A stretch of DNA of 64,000 nt, taken from assembly GCF_040869045.1 (NCBI RefSeq), contig NC_090319.1, forward strand, positions 282,941,693 to 283,005,692, given 5' to 3'. The translations under genes were made by a program, and so were the position numbers. Each line of letters starts with the position of its first letter. Within the stretch, counting starts at the first letter, position 1. Shown piece after piece: positions 1 through 10,000 of the stretch. The stretch comes from Eurosta solidaginis. Taxonomy: Eukaryota > Arthropoda > Insecta > Diptera > Tephritidae. The notes under the pieces were generated by a model. It was not told the origin of the DNA. It searched no databases and worked only from the letters and a program-made list of their open reading frames with translations.

Positions 1-628
1 ACATAATGAGGCAAGAATACTCCCCATCAGGGAGAGAAATGAGATGCTGACCAAACAGTTCCTGTTGAATACCCAGAAACCTGGGCATCCCAACAGACAT
101 CTGATTGATGAACCAGCACCGCCTAGGGGCTTAAGGAGTCATCTCCGTAAGCATTTTGAGGAAATACGGCACCTGAGAACCCAGCCGTATGAAGCGAAAA
201 AACACAAGCAGGTCCTTGGTGAACTCCATAAACAGGCGTCGGACCTTTATGCCGGGAATTGCCCGGTGAATCCAGTACTTAAAGAAAAGTATCCAAAACT
301 CGCGAAAGAGGAACGCATACTCCCCAGGGAAACGCGTGTCATTCTTGCTCAACTTCGTTCTGGATACTGTAACAGGTTAAACTCTTACCTATCCAGAATC
401 AACCCCGACATACAAAATGTATGCCCCGCTTGCAATGTGTCCCCACATGACACCAACCATCTCTTTAATTGTAATGTGGAACCAACGCCTCTAACACCCC
501 TTTCCTTATGGTCCACCCCTGTTGAAACGGCAAGTTTCCTTGGACTCCCGTTAGAGGATATTGACGACAATTTTTGATCGGTCGCGGCTATTAGGTGGGG
601 CGAGCATTGCTACAACAACAACAACAAC
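1..628 (+). mobile_element. 3' end of Jockey-like LINE, copy 1
   Basis: The stretch is nearly identical to the last ~630 bp of the longer copy at 2184-6221, including the shared 3' UTR and a tail of repeated CAA units. The left part is cut by the window edge. The right end runs directly into copy 2, which lies on the other strand. The simplest reading is that copy 1 inserted into copy 2, so the missing 3' half of copy 2 would be to the left of the window. Confidence 0.9.
2..577 (+). CDS. LINE ORF2 C-terminus (partial, transposon)
   Basis: This is the C-terminal tail of the reverse-transcriptase polyprotein of the Jockey-like LINE, open from the window edge to the stop at 575-577. Near the end it carries a zinc-knuckle-like C-x2-C-x7-H-x4-C motif (CPACNVSPHDTNHLFNC), common at the C-terminus of Jockey-type ORF2 proteins and thought to bind nucleic acid. 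The sequence matches the end of the frame at 4535-6166 almost residue for residue. The reverse transcriptase core is outside the window, so intactness of this copy cannot be judged. Confidence 0.85.
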   Translation, partial: HNEARILPIRERNEMLTKQFLLNTQKPGHPNRHLIDEPAPPRGLRSHLRKHFEEIRHLRTQPYEAKKHKQVLGELHKQASDLYAGNCPVNPVLKEKYPKLAKEERILPRETRVILAQLRSGYCNRLNSYLSRINPDIQNVCPACNVSPHDTNHLFNCNVEPTPLTPLSLWSTPVETASFLGLPLEDIDDNF

Positions 629-1660
629 AGGCGGATTCAATGACCTTGCGGAAAGCACGCTCCCCTTGGCGGGCATCAATCGGGATATGGAGGGCAGCAA
701 AGCGGTTGTCTGTAAAGGATTTGTATTCGTTCCACTTTCCTTTTTTAAAGTTAATGAAAGTGCGTTTTTCTGTGACGATGAAGTCGGCGGAATGCTCGAG
801 CGAAATAAGGATAGGCAGGTGGTTGGATGCCAATGTTACCATCGGCTGCCAGTTGGCGCAGTTTACGAGTTCTGTTCTCACGACTGAAATATCCGGCGAA
901 CTGTGACAGCTTCCTACCGTACGTGTGGGGCGTCTCCGTTTATTGCGCCGAACATCGTTTCTTCTATTTGATCCGCCAACATCTCACCCCTACTGTCCAC
1001 TCGCAAGTTTGAATGCCATAGATCGTGATGGGCATTGAAATCGCCTAAGATAATGCGATTGTCGCAGGTGGCAGGAGGGATGTAGATGTTGATGATTTCT
1101 AGGTTTGCATCGTCTGACCGGACAGATAAGCCGTGACGTTCTAAGACACTGTCCCTGCGGTCGATGCCGGGATCAAATATATGATATTACACAGAGTGGT
1201 GTATGATAAACGCGAGGCCGCCTCCATTTCCGCTCTCGCGATCTTTTCTGTGGACATTATACCTAGAACAGGTCTGCAATGCAGATCTTGCTGTGAGTTT
1301 AGTCTCTTGAATCGCAGCAATGCGGATGTTGTGCCGCTTCATGAAATCGACTATCTCCGTGATCTTCCCAGTTAATCCATTACAGTTTAACTGCAGAATT
1401 CTGAAGTGCATAGGAGGAGACGTCGTCACTCTGGGAGTAAGTGACGGGTGAGTACGCCTGGGTTGTGGAAAGCCAGGACGCGACTGCTGTTGTGGCCCTG
1501 GGACTGGACCTCCTTGGGTAAGCATTGGGGTACCCGGTGTATTTGGGTATGCGGCCTGGCAACATGGCGCAATAAAACTCGGCGGGGGGTTTCCGTCGCG
1601 AAGACCAGAACAGTGGCACCGTCCATGGCAGGAGCTGCATTGGGCGGCTGTCGCAAACAT
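629..1660 (-). pseudogene. LINE finger plus endonuclease fragment, copy 2
   Basis: One minus-strand frame (1660 to 1187) carries a Cys-rich finger (C-x2-C pairs, ending CSGL) followed by the start of the apurinic-type endonuclease (LQLNCNGLTGK, QETKLT, NGGGLAFIIHHSV). The frame is broken near 1187. A second open piece, 881 to 591, restores the later endonuclease part (NWQPMVTLASNHLPIL). The last residues of that piece are poly-Cys encoded by copy 1's CAA tail, so the fusion is an artefact of the junction. It is not expected to be functional. Confidence 0.8.
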
Positions 1661-1773
1661 ATATATTCTGTGCTGGCAGACGGTGCAAAGGGAGGTAGGG
1701 ACTAAGAGTCTGTTTCCCTGACCTACACAATTGCTGCCGGAAAAGAGGGGGGAGAAGACGGGGGCAGGGGCTG
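629..1773 (-). mobile_element. Jockey-like LINE, copy 2 (inverted, internal piece)
   Basis: Read on the minus strand this matches about 2700-3920 of the full copy: the end of the first zinc-finger frame, the second Cys-rich finger and most of the endonuclease. On the minus strand its 5' limit is near 1773, where similarity to copy 3 stops, so it is 5' truncated. Its 3' side is cut at 629, where copy 1's CAA tail begins. It carries CAA (Gln) at the codon where copy 3 has TAA (2988-2990), so it is useful for judging the ancestral frame. Confidence 0.88.
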
Positions 1774-2172
1774 ATTTTCGGCATAGTATATTTCTCCATG
1801 AAAAGCTTCTCAGTGAAAACGCACCTTACTTGCAGAAGCCGTTTGGCATTGTTGTTTGAGGGATGACACATGGCTGTTACATGCTTGAAATTCATTGTCT
1901 AACTCTCTTGCACTAAATGTAGGAATCCAAAGGCTTTTTATCGGCGATGCTACAAAGCCGCCTTTTTTGCCTGTAATCAATTGCAGTTCTCACTTTGTCA
2001 GATGTAGGAGTCTCCTTGCTAGATTATCAAGATAAAGAGTACCATCATGATTAACCAACAGTCGTTATATTAAAACATGTCCTATCTTTATATAAACATG
2101 GCCTGTCAATAAGTAATTGGACAACTGTCGCTGAATAAAAACCCGACATGACATTCGAGACACCCCAACCTG
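1774..2172. other. Gap between LINE copies, with a SINE scrap
   Basis: No gene is seen. About 1786-1850 is a diverged piece of the tRNA-derived SINE in the sense orientation, resembling 44158-44220 ('catgaaaagc...cagtgaaaac...gcagaagccgttt...'). The rest is unique-looking AT-rich DNA. Confidence 0.5.
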
Positions 2173-2183
2173 ACCTTCGTATC
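2173..2183. repeat. Target-site duplication, left, of LINE copy 3
   Basis: The 11-mer accttcgtatc occurs here and again directly after the CAA tail at 6222-6232. That is the expected signature of target-primed LINE insertion and defines the element as 2184-6221. Confidence 0.85.
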
Positions 2184-2206
2184 CGCTTCCCAAGGCAGTC
2201 GGTTCT

Positions 2207-2890
2207 ATGTACCGGAGCGACTCGGGATTTTTCCCGACCAAGGACTGTCATTTCAGTGTGACCCCATCTAATTTGTTTCGTCCCTCCCACAAATTGTCAT
2301 CCTCCCTGCAGCTCCTTGCAGCAGGACTGCTCCATATTCTCTTGCTCCGGGAAGGCATCGAATCCAAGAAATGGTTTTGCTGCATCTGCCGGAAAAGAAT
2401 CTTTTTAGGACGGTCATACTCTGTTCAGTGTGTCTCGTGCAAGGGATGGTTGCATCGGACAGGTTGTTCTGGGCTTGATCCCAAAACCCGACGTCCACGT
2501 AACTTTTATAAATCTTTTGTGGCTCCTTGCTGTTCACGCCCAAGGGCGTCCCGTAGTCTACGTCTAAGCGCCCCCCACTACCTTCCAGCAGCCCCGCTGC
2601 TCTGCAAGCCACAACAAGTGCCCGCTGCTGCTCGCGCCCCACGGCGCCAAGAACTCAAACAGCTGCAACCACTCATAACTACAATCTTCGTTGTAGAGTC
2701 GGAAGCAATGCTGAGCCGCAGCCCCTGCCCCCGTCTTCTCCCCCCCCCTCTTTTCCGGCAGCAATCGTGTAGGTCAGGGAAACAGACTCTTAGTCCCTAC
2801 CTCCGTTTGCACCGTTTGCCAGCACAGAATATATATGTTTGCGACATCCGCCCAATGCAGCTCCTGCCTTGGGTGGTCCCACTTCCCTAG
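2207..2890 (+). pseudogene. LINE zinc-finger frame (first PHD-like finger)
   Basis: The frame is about 227 codons. Residues ~57-110 form a PHD-like finger: C-x2-C, then QCVSCKGWLHRTGCSGL and a closing pair of Cys. Such fingers occur in ORF1 or at the N-terminus of some insect LINE polyproteins and probably bind nucleic acid or protein. A second finger of the same design follows at about 2806-2960 but in the reading frame of the endonuclease (C-x2-C, QCSSCLGWSHFPRCSGL), so the two were probably joined in one protein before a frame lesion. The first Met is nominal; the true start is not established. Confidence 0.7.
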
Positions 2891-3020
2891 ATGTTCTGGT
2901 CTCCGCGACGGCAACCCCCCGACGGGTTTCATCGCGCCATGTTGCCAGGCCGCAAACCCAAATCATCCGGGTACCCCAATGCTTGCCTAAGGACGCCCAG
3001 TCCAAGGGCCACAACAGCAA

Positions 3021-4559
3021 TTGCGTCCTAGCCTTCCCCTACCCAAGCGTAGTCGCCCGTCACTTACCCCCAGAGTGGCGACGTCTCCCCTCATGCACTT
3101 CAGAATTCTGCAGTTAAACTGTAATGGACTAACTGGGAAGATTACGGAGATAGTCGATTTCATGAAGCGGCACAACATCCGCATTGCTGCAATTCAAGAG
3201 ACTAAACTCACAGCAAGATCTGCATTGCAGACCTGCTCTGGGTATAACGTCCACAGGAAAGACCGCGAGAGCGGAAATGGAGGCGGTCTTGCGTTTATCA
3301 TACACCACTCTGTGCAATATTGTATATTTGATCCTGGCATCGACCGCAGGGACAATGTCTTAGAACGTCAAGGACTATCTGTCCGGTCAGGTGATGCAAA
3401 CCTAGAAATCATCAACATCTACATCCCTCCTGCCACCTGTTGCCCCAGAGAATACCGCCCTAATATCAGGGCCTTACTCACTGGCAACAATCGCATCATC
3501 TTAGGCGATTTCAATGCCCATCATGATCTATGGCATTCAAACTTGCGGGCGGACAGTAGGGGTGAGATGCTGGCGGATCAAATAGAAGAAACGACGTTCT
3601 GCACAATAAACGGAGACGCCCCCACACGTATGGTAGGAAGCTGTCACAGCTCGCCAGATATTTCAATCGTGAGTGCAGAACTCGTAAACTGCGTCAACTG
3701 GCAGCCGATGGTAACATTGGCATCCGACCACCTGCCCATACTTATTTCGCTTGAGCGTAACGCCGACTTCATCGTCACTGAAAAACGCACTTTCATAAAC
3801 TTCAAAAAAGGAAAGTGGGAAGAATACAAATCCTTTACAGACAGCCGCCTGGCTGCCCTCCCTAATCCGACTGATGCCCGCCAAGGGGAGCGTGCCTTCC
3901 GTAAGGTCATTAAATCCGCCTCGGCACATTTCATTCCCGCCGGGAGAATTCCCGAAATCCGGCCCCACTTCCCGGCGGAGGCCGCAAACTTAGCGAGAGA
4001 ACGTGACCTTATAAGACAGCTTGACCCAGGTGACCCCCAAATAAGGGATATAAACCAACGCATCAGATTGCTTGTAGATGAACACAAGCGGGCGAAATGG
4101 GAGGAGCACCTAAGAGGTTGTAACCTCTCTACCGGTGTGGGTAAACTTTGGTCCACCGTAAAGTCCCTATCGAATCCGACTAAGCACAATGACAAAGTTT
4201 CTATCGCCTTTGGCGACAAAGTGCCGTCGGACGCGAAAAAATGCGCGAGCGCTTTCTGCCGACAATATATAATGCATCCTACGGTCGACAAAGATAGACG
4301 GAGAGCCAATAGACGCGCACATAAATACAAATTCAGCGCGTCACCAATCACCATCACCGCTAAAGAGGTTGAGGACGCCATTGGTCGTGCTAAACCATCC
4401 AAAGCAGTGGGCCCAGACGGCATAGCCACTCCGATGCTTAAAAACCTAGGGAAAGAGGGGTTCAAATATTTAGCACATGTCTTCAATCTGTCTCCTTTCC
4501 TCCTTCCACCTTTGTCATACCTGAGAAATGGAAAATGGCCAAGGTGGTCCCGCTACTAA
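3021..4559 (+). pseudogene. LINE endonuclease and N-terminal RT region
   Basis: The frame is 512 codons. An apurinic/apyrimidinic-type endonuclease fills roughly residues 25-230, with LQLNCNGLTGK, the catalytic Glu in QETKLT, NGGGLAFIIHHSV, the metal site GDFNAHHDLWHS and the terminal SDHLPIL. A linker follows, then the start of the RT (KPSKAVGPDGIATPML, a typical lead-in). It ends in a shifted frame after 'HVFNLS', and the true continuation is the frame starting at 4535. In-frame sequence continues upstream of 3021 as far as a TAA at 2988-2990, which is CAA in copy 2, so the frame originally extended further 5'. Confidence 0.85.
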
Positions 4560-6166
4560 AGCCTGGGAAACCAGCTAACATAGGTGAGTCGTATCGTCCG
4601 ATATCTCTCCTATCGCCAGTGGCAAAGACGCTTGAAGCCATTCTGCTCCCTTATTTCCAAGCAAATTTGCAGCTAGCCCCTCATCAGCATGGCTTCAGAA
4701 AACTCCATAGCACTACCACCGCGCTGAATGCCATTAGCACCCAGATAAATTGCGGTTTAAATCAATACCCCCACCATAGAACAGTACTCGTAGCGCTAGA
4801 CCTATCAAAAGCTTTTGATACGGTCAACCATGGCTCGTTACTGCAGGACCTGGAAGGGTCTACCCTTCCCCCATGTCTTAAAAGGTGGACCGCAAATTAT
4901 CTGGGTGGTCGGCAGGCATCGGTGCAATTTAGAAACGAAACATCAAAACCAAGGAGAATTGAACAGGGGGTGCCACAGGGTGGTGTCCTATCCCCACTTT
5001 TGTTTAATTTCTACATATCTAAGCTACCTTCACCACCGGAAGGAGTCACAATCGTTTCCCACGCCGATGACTGCACAATAATGGCCACAGGCCCAGGCCC
5101 AAAGATCGATTCGCTATGCAATAAAATAAACGGCTACCTCCCTGATCTCTCCAGTTTTTTCGCCTCGCGAAACCTGGAATTATCACCGACTAAATCTTCC
5201 GCGATCTTATTCACAACATGGACGCCCCAAATGTTGACCATTTTGAACATCCACGTCGATGGCACTACGCTACCGACTGTCCGACACCCCAAAATCTTGG
5301 GTGTGACGTTTGATCAGGATCTACATTTTGGTGAGCACGCAGCCGCAATTGTTCCGAGAATTCAGAGCCGTAATAAAATCCTCAAATCGCTAGCTGGCAG
5401 TACTTGGGGAAAAGATAAAGAAACGCTCATGACTACATACAAAGCAATTAACCAGCCGATTACGTGCTACGCGTCACCCATATGGTCGCCAAGCCTAAAA
5501 ACCACCCACTGGAAGAAACTAAAGGCCTGCCAAAATACTGCTCTCAGAATTGCCACGGGCTGTCTTCTTATGTCCCCAGAACACCATCTGCACAATGAGG
5601 CGAGAATACTCCCCATCAGGGAGAGAAATGAGATGCTGACTAAACAGTTCCTGTTGAATACCCAGAAACCTGGGCATCCCAACAGACATCTGATTGATGA
5701 ACCAGCACCGCCTAGGGGCTTAAGAAGTCATCTCCGTAAGCATTTTGAGGAAATACGGCACCTGAGAACCCAGCCGTATGAAGTGAAAAAACACAAGCAG
5801 GTCCTTGGTGAACTCCATAAACAGGCGTCGGACCTCTATGCCGGGAATTGCCCGGTGAATCCAGTACTGAACGAAAATTATCCAAAAATTGCGGAGGAGG
5901 AACGCATACTCCCCAGGGAAACGCGTGTCACTCTTGCTCAACTTCGTTCTGGATACTGTAACAGGTTAAACTCTTACCTATCCAGAATCAACCCCGACAT
6001 ACAAAATGTATGCCCCGCTTGCAATGTGTCCCCACATGACACCAACCATCTCTTCAATTGTAATGTGGAACCAACGCCTCTAACACCCCTTTCCTTATGG
6101 TCCACCCCTGTTGAAACGGCAAGTTTCCTTGGACTCCCGTTAGAGGATATTGATGACAATTTGTGA
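4535..6166 (+). CDS. LINE reverse transcriptase and C-terminal domain
   Basis: The open frame is 543 codons and overlaps the previous one by 25 bp in another phase, because of an indel near 4490-4510. RT landmarks are YRPISLLSP, HGFRKLHSTTTAL, motif A (ALDLSKAFDTVNH), motif B (GVPQGGVLSPLLF) and the catalytic box as HADD rather than the usual YADD. The thumb and a C-terminal region follow, ending in a C-x2-C-x7-H-x4-C zinc knuckle. The length and motifs suit a working polymerase segment, but the protein as a whole is cut by the upstream frame lesion. Confidence 0.88.
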   Translation: MAKVVPLLKPGKPANIGESYRPISLLSPVAKTLEAILLPYFQANLQLAPHQHGFRKLHSTTTALNAISTQINCGLNQYPHHRTVLVALDLSKAFDTVNHGSLLQDLEGSTLPPCLKRWTANYLGGRQASVQFRNETSKPRRIEQGVPQGGVLSPLLFNFYISKLPSPPEGVTIVSHADDCTIMATGPGPKIDSLCNKINGYLPDLSSFFASRNLELSPTKSSAILFTTWTPQMLTILNIHVDGTTLPTVRHPKILGVTFDQDLHFGEHAAAIVPRIQSRNKILKSLAGSTWGKDKETLMTTYKAINQPITCYASPIWSPSLKTTHWKKLKACQNTALRIATGCLLMSPEHHLHNEARILPIRERNEMLTKQFLLNTQKPGHPNRHLIDEPAPPRGLRSHLRKHFEEIRHLRTQPYEVKKHKQVLGELHKQASDLYAGNCPVNPVLNENYPKIAEEERILPRETRVTLAQLRSGYCNRLNSYLSRINPDIQNVCPACNVSPHDTNHLFNCNVEPTPLTPLSLWSTPVETASFLGLPLEDIDDNL

Positions 6167-6221
6167 TCGGTCGCGGATATTAGGTGGGGCGAGCATTGCT
6201 ACAACAACAACAACAACAACA

Positions 6222-6232
6222 ACCTTCGTATC
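6222..6232. repeat. Target-site duplication, right, of LINE copy 3
   Basis: This is the second copy of accttcgtatc, directly after the (CAA)n tail. Confidence 0.85.
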
Positions 6233-6876
6233 TGGTACGGTATGATCCGATTCAAAACTACTGCGTTTGGGCTAGAGCCTTCTTTCTTCCTCTCTCGACG
6301 AATAAAAATCGCTACCAAAAAGTCTAACAACATATCTGCTCTTATGCATGGCTTGGTATCGTGGACGGTGTGGAGGGATAATCGGATTTCTATTCGAGTA
6401 TGGATAACAGTATGTATCGAAAAAGGTTCACTGAAGAACTGTATTAGATTTACATGGACATGAGCATAATGCAACGATTACATTGGAGGAAGGCCCCCGT
6501 CGAGAAAGTATTCCTACCGAGAGTCGTATCTGAAAAAAGAGGAGGCGTCCCCTGAATTGGGAGCGCGCAAAAATACTTGATCTTTGCTGATGATTTTCAT
6601 TGGCGTCTGTTATGGACTTTAAAAAAAATGTATATATACTTATCGCGAGTTATCTCGATGTGGTAGGCGAAGCACGCTACCACCACACCATGGCGGCCGC
6701 CAACTTTTTACTCAACGACCAAATCTGCCTCGGTAATAATAATTATGCCTTTCAATATTATAAGTCTTCAGTATGTCTCATAATTTGTATAACACCCGGT
6801 AAACAAAAAATCCTTAAAACTTTGTTTCTAGGAAAATAAATGTCAAGTACTTCAATGAAGATTCCCAAAAACTTAC
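6233..6876. other. TMEM181 intron remnant
   Basis: No exon is recognised. The only identifiable piece is a SINE head at 6657-6703 (see separate entry). The TMEM181 exon that should follow 6877 in the gene's direction is absent here and should lie beyond the LINE cluster, left of the window. Confidence 0.5.
6657..6703 (-). repeat. tRNA-like head of the SINE family, fragment
   Basis: The sequence matches the tRNA-derived 5' end of the SINE at 51263-51624 read on the minus strand ('ggtaggcgaagcacgctac...ggcggccgcc'). No body or tail is attached. Confidence 0.7.
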
Positions 6877-7637
6877 ATAAAATGTTATACTCCTTATATT
6901 GTATTTCTGATGAAATGACTCCAATCCATAAAAACGTACTGTGATAATGTAATGAGCATAATCAAGAAATCCCAAATGAAGGATCGTAAATTCCTCGCAA
7001 TCATTTCGTACGCAGGACAAATGGCGCGTACGATTGCGAACCGAATCTGCGCGCAATATACTCAGAGGCTTGTGTTGCTCGGTAATGCCATCTATGGCGA
7101 CGCTAACTTGAAAACTCTTGTCATACTTTTCGTCTGCAGGAAGATAAGAAAAACCGTAACACTACTTATCTTTAACCATCTTTCAAACTCACCGTCGTTG
7201 TTGTCTGTCACCAATTTGGCAATAAGCCACAGCTGTTGTGAGTATGTGGTCATCAATGGTGATTTCATTGCGAAGGGCCCAGTGGCTAATACAGTCTTAC
7301 TATGAGCCAACGATGTATTCGCTAATATACTTTTGGCTGTTATTTGTGATGTGCTAGTAATGGGTGGTCCGGTAAGACCAATGACGATAGCCAAACCAAA
7401 ACACATGAGGAATCCCAAAAAGACCATAACAAATTCACGCTTTTGCATTGAGTAAAGGCGCATATGCACCGAACGTTCGCACCGATCATGATGATAAGCC
7501 GGCGCAATATATCTGTTGAACTCACTGAATAGATCGCTAAATTGTGAGAGAGAATTCTTGAGACGTAAAAGTAAACCACCAGACGGTAAGTGGTACGAAT
7601 AACCCAGACCCGAAGTGTCTGTTGGTGGTTTGGACAT
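6877..7637 (-). CDS. TMEM181: Transmembrane protein 181 (5' exons, partial)
   Basis: Two minus-strand exons, 7637-7193 and 7133-6877, are joined by a 59-bp intron (GTGAGT...CTGCAG). Translation starts at the ATG at 7637 (MSKPPTDTSG, preceded by 'tcaaa'); the frame extends further upstream without another ATG. Exon 1 has a soluble N-terminus, then a transmembrane helix (FVMVFLGFLMCFGLAIVIG), then TTYSQQLWLIAKL. Exon 2 has RNRTRHLSC and LHLGFLDYAHYIITV. These blocks match the known TMEM181 family, multi-pass membrane proteins related to Wntless; human TMEM181 has the same order. The exon ends at a GTAAGT donor (6876-6871). The remaining transmembrane exons are not between 6876 and 6233 and should be off the left edge, past the LINEs. 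Confidence 0.85.
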
Positions 7638-8707
7638 TTTGAAGCGGCACTTGTACAATTATGTCCAATGTTTAGTAGACAAACGGCGGTGAAGCTATGC
7701 TGGTTGGTTAGCTATTTCTAACTATTATTCGATATCTAGGGCGGTAGCAATATTAATGAAGATTTTGGAGGTGTTCTTTGCGTAGTGAGTTTGACCTTAA
7801 GGTAAGTGGGGTTGATCTTTTGTGCTGGCTGAGATGATGTTGTGTTTGGTGCTGTCGGTGGTACTAATTATGATGGATGCAATTGCCTTGATTTTTTTTT
7901 TTCAGTAGAGGGGTGGGTGATGTATTGAGTGTAGTTTCCTATTTACTGTTATCTAATTTATGGAATGAAATGCTTTTAATGGAGGATTTAAGGAATTGAC
8001 TAAAATTAATTGATCTATTTTGGAATCTGATAAATGAGTTCGTAGAATTTCCAGTCTCAAAACGATTTTTACTTCATTTTTCATTTTCACTTCCAAATTG
8101 TTTTTGAATTGGCCGTGAACTCCAAAGATGAGACAAGCTAACTACATCTTTCACTGTTTTCTTTTTATTTTCAACGATTAGGATAAACTGAATTTATAGT
8201 CAAGCTATCCAAGTTATTTAAATCTTTTTCGACTAGTTATGATTATTTTGAAATAAATTTTTTAAAAAACAATTTTCCAGCGGTTTTTGTTAAGCAAACT
8301 TTTTCTCGACGGATAGAATCGATTATTTTCACTTTGTGCACTATACACATATGGTGCTAATATCCAGTATGTGGTCATTAGGTGTGACTGTCATCATTTG
8401 ACGTCTGATAGTTTGTGGTGGACGCATTGCGCAAGTCCCACTGTTATCAGTAAATTCGGATGGCAACCCGCACATGGTTACGCCGGATAGCTTGGTATCT
8501 ATTGTTTGTAAACAAAGTGCGAAGTACTTATGTAAACAAACAGATAGTAGCCGCAGGATTCAATGGATTGATAAGCTCAATATAAAGCTTTGTAGTTTCA
8601 CCACATCGCAACCCAACTTTTAAACTCACTTTCCCGAGGGGAATCCTGTTACAAAAATGAATGTATCATATACGTATTTAGCAGACGTGGATCTGGAGAC
8701 TCCAAGT
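7638..8707. other. TMEM181 upstream region
   Basis: This AT-rich non-coding DNA should contain the TMEM181 5' UTR and promoter. No TATA box or convincing coding exon was recognised. Confidence 0.4.
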
Positions 8708-8890
8708 TCTTGTTCTTGTTGTATCGATAAAGAGATCCCCCCAAGGTTTTGGGTAGTGTTATAGATGTTGATGATCCTTTGTCGGATACAGAACGGAACA
8801 TACCGGGTTCCGGTAGCAAGCAGAATTAAGGTACTAGCTCAACCATCTCGGAAGCGATTTAATATAACCACTTTAAACCTTCTAGGCTAT
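8708..8890 (-). repeat. CAA-tail short element, fragment (antisense)
   Basis: Read on the minus strand this aligns with about 43730-43936: 'accatctcgg', 'accttaaggtac' inverted, 'ggatac', 'aacactacccaaaacc' and the start of the CAA tail are all recognisable. It is old, with many substitutions, and lacks the 5' half. Confidence 0.7.
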
Positions 8891-9102
8891 ACCTGTTCTG
8901 TAATAACTGACGCTAATTGGGAGCACCAAGGCAGTTCAATCCTTCCTCCACTCAACTCTGTGGAAGTCTACCCCTTCATCTACTTCTAAATATCATTAAC
9001 TACAGGAATACTTTGAGCAATTCTTTCATTTTCATTCATATCCTAGCCAGCGGATCCATTGATACTTTATTCGTTGCACTGTGCACATCTTTTTGAAGCT
9101 CA

Positions 9103-9340
9103 TTAGTAAATTTGCTTGGATATACGCCGCAAAATGTTTCTCTCGAATTCTCCGAGTGCCATCCCATCTTCTCTCGATACCGCCCAAGATTGCGAGCGGT
9201 ACATCAGGACGGGCATGATGAGAGAATGCGGCAATTCATTCTTCGATGACAGTAAGTCTCCCTTCTTGCCCTCACCCATGTCGAGACCCACCTTTTTCGC
9301 TATCTTGGACAGAGCAGGCAAATCTTACTCTATGTAGGTC
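9103..9340 (-). pseudogene. LINE RT C-terminal fragment (another family)
   Basis: The minus-strand translation holds PVLMYRSQSWAVS and GEFERNILRRI, which resemble the conserved 'tYGsEtW...l.vFErkiLRrI' stretch downstream of the RT domain in several LINE clades (RTE, CR1 and Jockey types). Only about 70 codons are left and no RT core is present. The sequence from 9341 to about 9880 may hold more decayed pieces but nothing recognisable. Confidence 0.45.
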
Positions 9341-10000
9341 AGGCCAAATGGTATCGTTATCAACAGGCTACGCTGGTTTAGATCTGCCGCTAGAGCTATC
9401 TATTTTGGGATAATGTGTCCGAGGTGGATTAAAACTCCTCCTTCTTTGGGGTTTTTGTCCCATAATTCAGCCTTCATGCTGTAACGTCTCGCAATGGTAA
9501 TCTGCTTCGATATACGCCGCTAACATCGCGGGAAGGATCATAATCTGGAACACATTTTTTTCTTGAATGTTCCAGACCCAATTATGTCAATACCATCAGC
9601 AGACGCTGGTTTAGTCTTTTTGTGTGTAATAATTTGGTCGATTTTAGTATTTAGCAGCATCTGTTATGTCTCTTAAATATTTGAGGCCATGCGTTACTTG
9701 TGCCGTGTAACGCCTGAGATGCGTATTTTCTCTACCGATTACAGAAATTCAGTTTCAGTGACAGGTCGAACTTTGCCTTCCTACTGACTAGTTTCATATG
9801 CTCATCCACATGTTGGCTGCTGTGATGAACTGCTCACTGACTTCTACCTTAACAATCGCAATTTATAATTAATGAAATTTTCTCATAACTTATATTGTTT
9901 ATTGCTATTCTTATAAAATATAATTTATTACAACTAATGCCGATGTAACAACTGTAAAATACAGTATTCTTTATATTTATGCCTTATAAAAAGTGAACAT
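9341..10000. other. Region downstream of CDC40
   Basis: No gene is seen. The part next to 10000 should be the CDC40 3' UTR (minus strand). 'tttatt' on the plus strand near 9898 would give an AATAAA signal about 100 bp after the stop. Confidence 0.4.

Larger units (their letters stand above)
2184..6221 (+). mobile_element. Near-full-length Jockey-like LINE, copy 3
   Basis: This 4.04-kb non-LTR retrotransposon is bounded by an 11-bp target-site duplication. Its order is a short 5' UTR, two PHD-like Cys/His fingers, an apurinic-type endonuclease, a reverse transcriptase, a C-terminal zinc knuckle, a short 3' UTR and a (CAA)n tail instead of poly-A. At least three lesions break it: a frame change between the two fingers (about 2530-2800), a TAA at 2988-2990 and an indel near 4490-4510. 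Long frames survive, so it looks fairly young. It lies in what should be a TMEM181 intron, antisense to that gene. Placement in the Jockey group rests on the endonuclease and RT layout; the exact clade is not certain. Confidence 0.92.

Noticed and set aside
3644..4486. 280-codon minus-strand frame
   Set aside because: It is a shadow of the LINE endonuclease/RT frame on the other strand.
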